Source: Tubulanus polymorphus
Lineage: Eukaryota; Nemertea; Palaeonemertea; Tubulaniformes; Tubulanidae
Direction: 5' to 3'
NCBI RefSeq assembly: GCF_964204645.1
Contig: NC_134032.1
Location: 9,168,275 to 9,232,274 of the forward strand
Length of the DNA: 64,000 nucleotides
Shown one piece after another: positions 62,756-64,000 of the stretch. How positions within the stretch are numbered: the stretch's first letter is position 1; each line of letters starts with the position of its first letter. A program made the translations under genes and the position numbers. The notes under the pieces are model-generated. The model saw only the letters and a program-made list of their open reading frames with translations. It was not told the origin of the DNA and did not search any database.

Positions 62756-63690
62756 TCATGCCATGTCTTTACATGGAAGATATATGAATAAAGTGAGGGC
62801 CATTATAATATGAACGAGATAGGACATGCTTTTCCTCACCCCAGGTAAAACACTAATTTCTGCGATATTATGATGATTGAGTTGGGAATCAACACTGGGT
62901 TTGATCGTGGGGTTTTTATCGGTAAGGCCGCTCTCACCCACGATGAGACGCGCCTTATCTAATTTCCCTGATTCTGATAGCGGTTCATGGTACTGGGGCC
63001 ACGGATTGCTACGATAATTATTCTTCGGTGAACTACTGTCAAACGATCGGTCACCTCTCCACTCTGGGCGGGTCGTTGGTCCCTGGACCGGTCGTGAATC
63101 GCGGCGGAAACAAGTGTCCCTCACATGACCCTCTCTGTGACAGAAATCACAGTAAGGCCTGTAAGGTCGCTGCGGAAATTCAGGATTCCGTTTCGAAGCT
63201 TGCAGGTCAGCTCAACGATCTCACCTTCTCTATAAGGGTATTCGTCAGGGTGTTGACCTGTACTTGCACCGCTGCCACAGTAGGAGTTGCATGCGCGTCA
63301 AGCTGGCTGATGATCTCAGCTGTGAGGGCGTGGTTAACCGCCTCTTCCACCGTCTCAGGCTGCTGCATGAGGACGAATTTCCTTCTGTCTGGCCGTAAAC
63401 CCATCAGAAAAACCTGAAACCATGTTTGGGGGGGCGTCCCTTACTTTGAAAACTTTGATGTGAGGTCCTCCGAAAAAGACCTGACAGGCTCCGTCGGACC
63501 CTGTTTGCATCCCAGAAGTGCCTGCTCCTGAACCAAGTACAGTTCTCTAGGGTCAAGTTTGGATTGTAGACCCGATTAGATGAAAGCATAGGAAGCTCTG
63601 TCGGGGCCCTGATGCTGCGAAAGAACGTCGTCGTAGTAGTCCCTCGCCACGCCTGTCAAATATGCAGGGATGATGTTCGCATTAACCCCC
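62756..63690 (-). pseudogene. second Gypsy gag, broken
   Basis: On minus: AYLTGVARDYYDDVLSQHQG, a stop, then LYLVQEQALLGCKQGPTEPV, then FLMGLRPDRRKFVLMQQPET and a zinc knuckle YCDFCHREGHVRDTCFRR. Frames change at least twice (about 63440 and 63205). RT, RNase H and integrase, expected downstream on minus, are absent between 62.7 and 62.2 kb, so the element is internally deleted. It is a different Gypsy family from the one at 45-50 kb (single knuckle). Confidence 0.7.
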
Positions 63691-64000
63691 TACACCCCAA
63701 CCACCCTTTACATCAAATGAAAATTATTTCCAGTGATATTCTACATATAAATGGCATGGGTTTTTTATTGCCAAAAAGGGTCATTGAGAGAAAATTTTCA
63801 CAAGTCAATTTTCACAAGTCAAAAATAATTTTTGGCCCACTTTTTGGGATTTTGGCCATGTTGCTCATTAGCAACATTGGTGGTTAATGGCATAACTGCA
63901 ACAAAAAGTAACACATAAACACCATTCCATCTTCTGAAACATTTGGATAATATGATGTCTTATAAGTTAGAATACCTCAATAAAAGCGGATTTAGCTACC
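63691..64000. other. non-coding window edge
   Basis: A small direct repeat (TTTTCACAAGTCAA twice at about 63793 and 63809). Upstream gag or LTR of the second Gypsy would be expected here but is not recognised. Confidence 0.35.

Overview
This is nuclear DNA from an animal, most likely an aquatic invertebrate; I cannot place the phylum. The evidence is AT-rich sequence, small GT-AG introns, a PHD-FLYWCH-MULE gene, a P2X7-like cysteine-rich module, piggyBac, Penelope, Ty3/Gypsy and LINE remnants, and microsatellites. There is no sign of bacterial operons, ribosome binding sites or CRISPR. Almost every recognisable gene belongs to a mobile element; the only host-like candidates are a short first exon at 29.9 kb, a P2X7-like gene at 55 kb and some unrecognised exons.

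Layout. At 0.9-7.3 kb (minus strand) lies the best find: 18 exons whose splice phases all agree, giving one 1,312-residue reading frame. It joins a ubiquitin-specific protease (USP), a C2H2 zinc finger, serial acidic SUMO-interaction-like motifs (one exon tandemly duplicated) and a MULE transposase with a SWIM zinc finger. From 9 to 13 kb are a Mutator-like fragment, an unrecognised spliced gene and a LINE tail. A nearly intact piggyBac lies at 13.3-15.6 kb. From 15.6 to 23.3 kb are a DUF4806 gene, a CACTA-like transposase and a second DUF4806 terminal exon. From 24.0 to 28.9 kb are a HECT fragment and an HTH/integrase transposon whose interior was invaded by a Penelope element, itself split by a solo LTR; an array of TTTGACG repeats sits upstream of it. 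A host-like first exon, a hairpin and a broken PHD-FLYWCH-MULE gene follow at 29.9-32.3 kb.

From 33.6 to 36 kb is an intact piggyBac transposase. From 36.5 to 39.2 kb is a small element with matching terminal inverted repeats and two convergent genes, a DDE transposase and a SAP-SWIM-YqaJ nuclease (ISL2EU-like). A Kolobok-like pseudogene, a LINE tail and a tandem exon array fill 39.6-42.6 kb. From 44.2 to 50.7 kb is a decayed Ty3/Gypsy element with a canonical -1 frameshift heptamer at its gag-pol junction, an env-like ORF and a palindromic MITE where the integrase C-terminus should be. Its gag is cut by a truncated, nearly identical copy of the first piggyBac (50.7-52.0 kb). From 52 to 59.5 kb are tandem repeats, a P2X7-like gene and a fourth piggyBac. 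From 60 to 64 kb is a second, internally deleted Gypsy.

The genes do not form a pathway; the window is a nest of insertions whose relative ages can be read from which element interrupts which. Exon coordinates were derived by eye from splice consensus and reading phase and have no transcript support.
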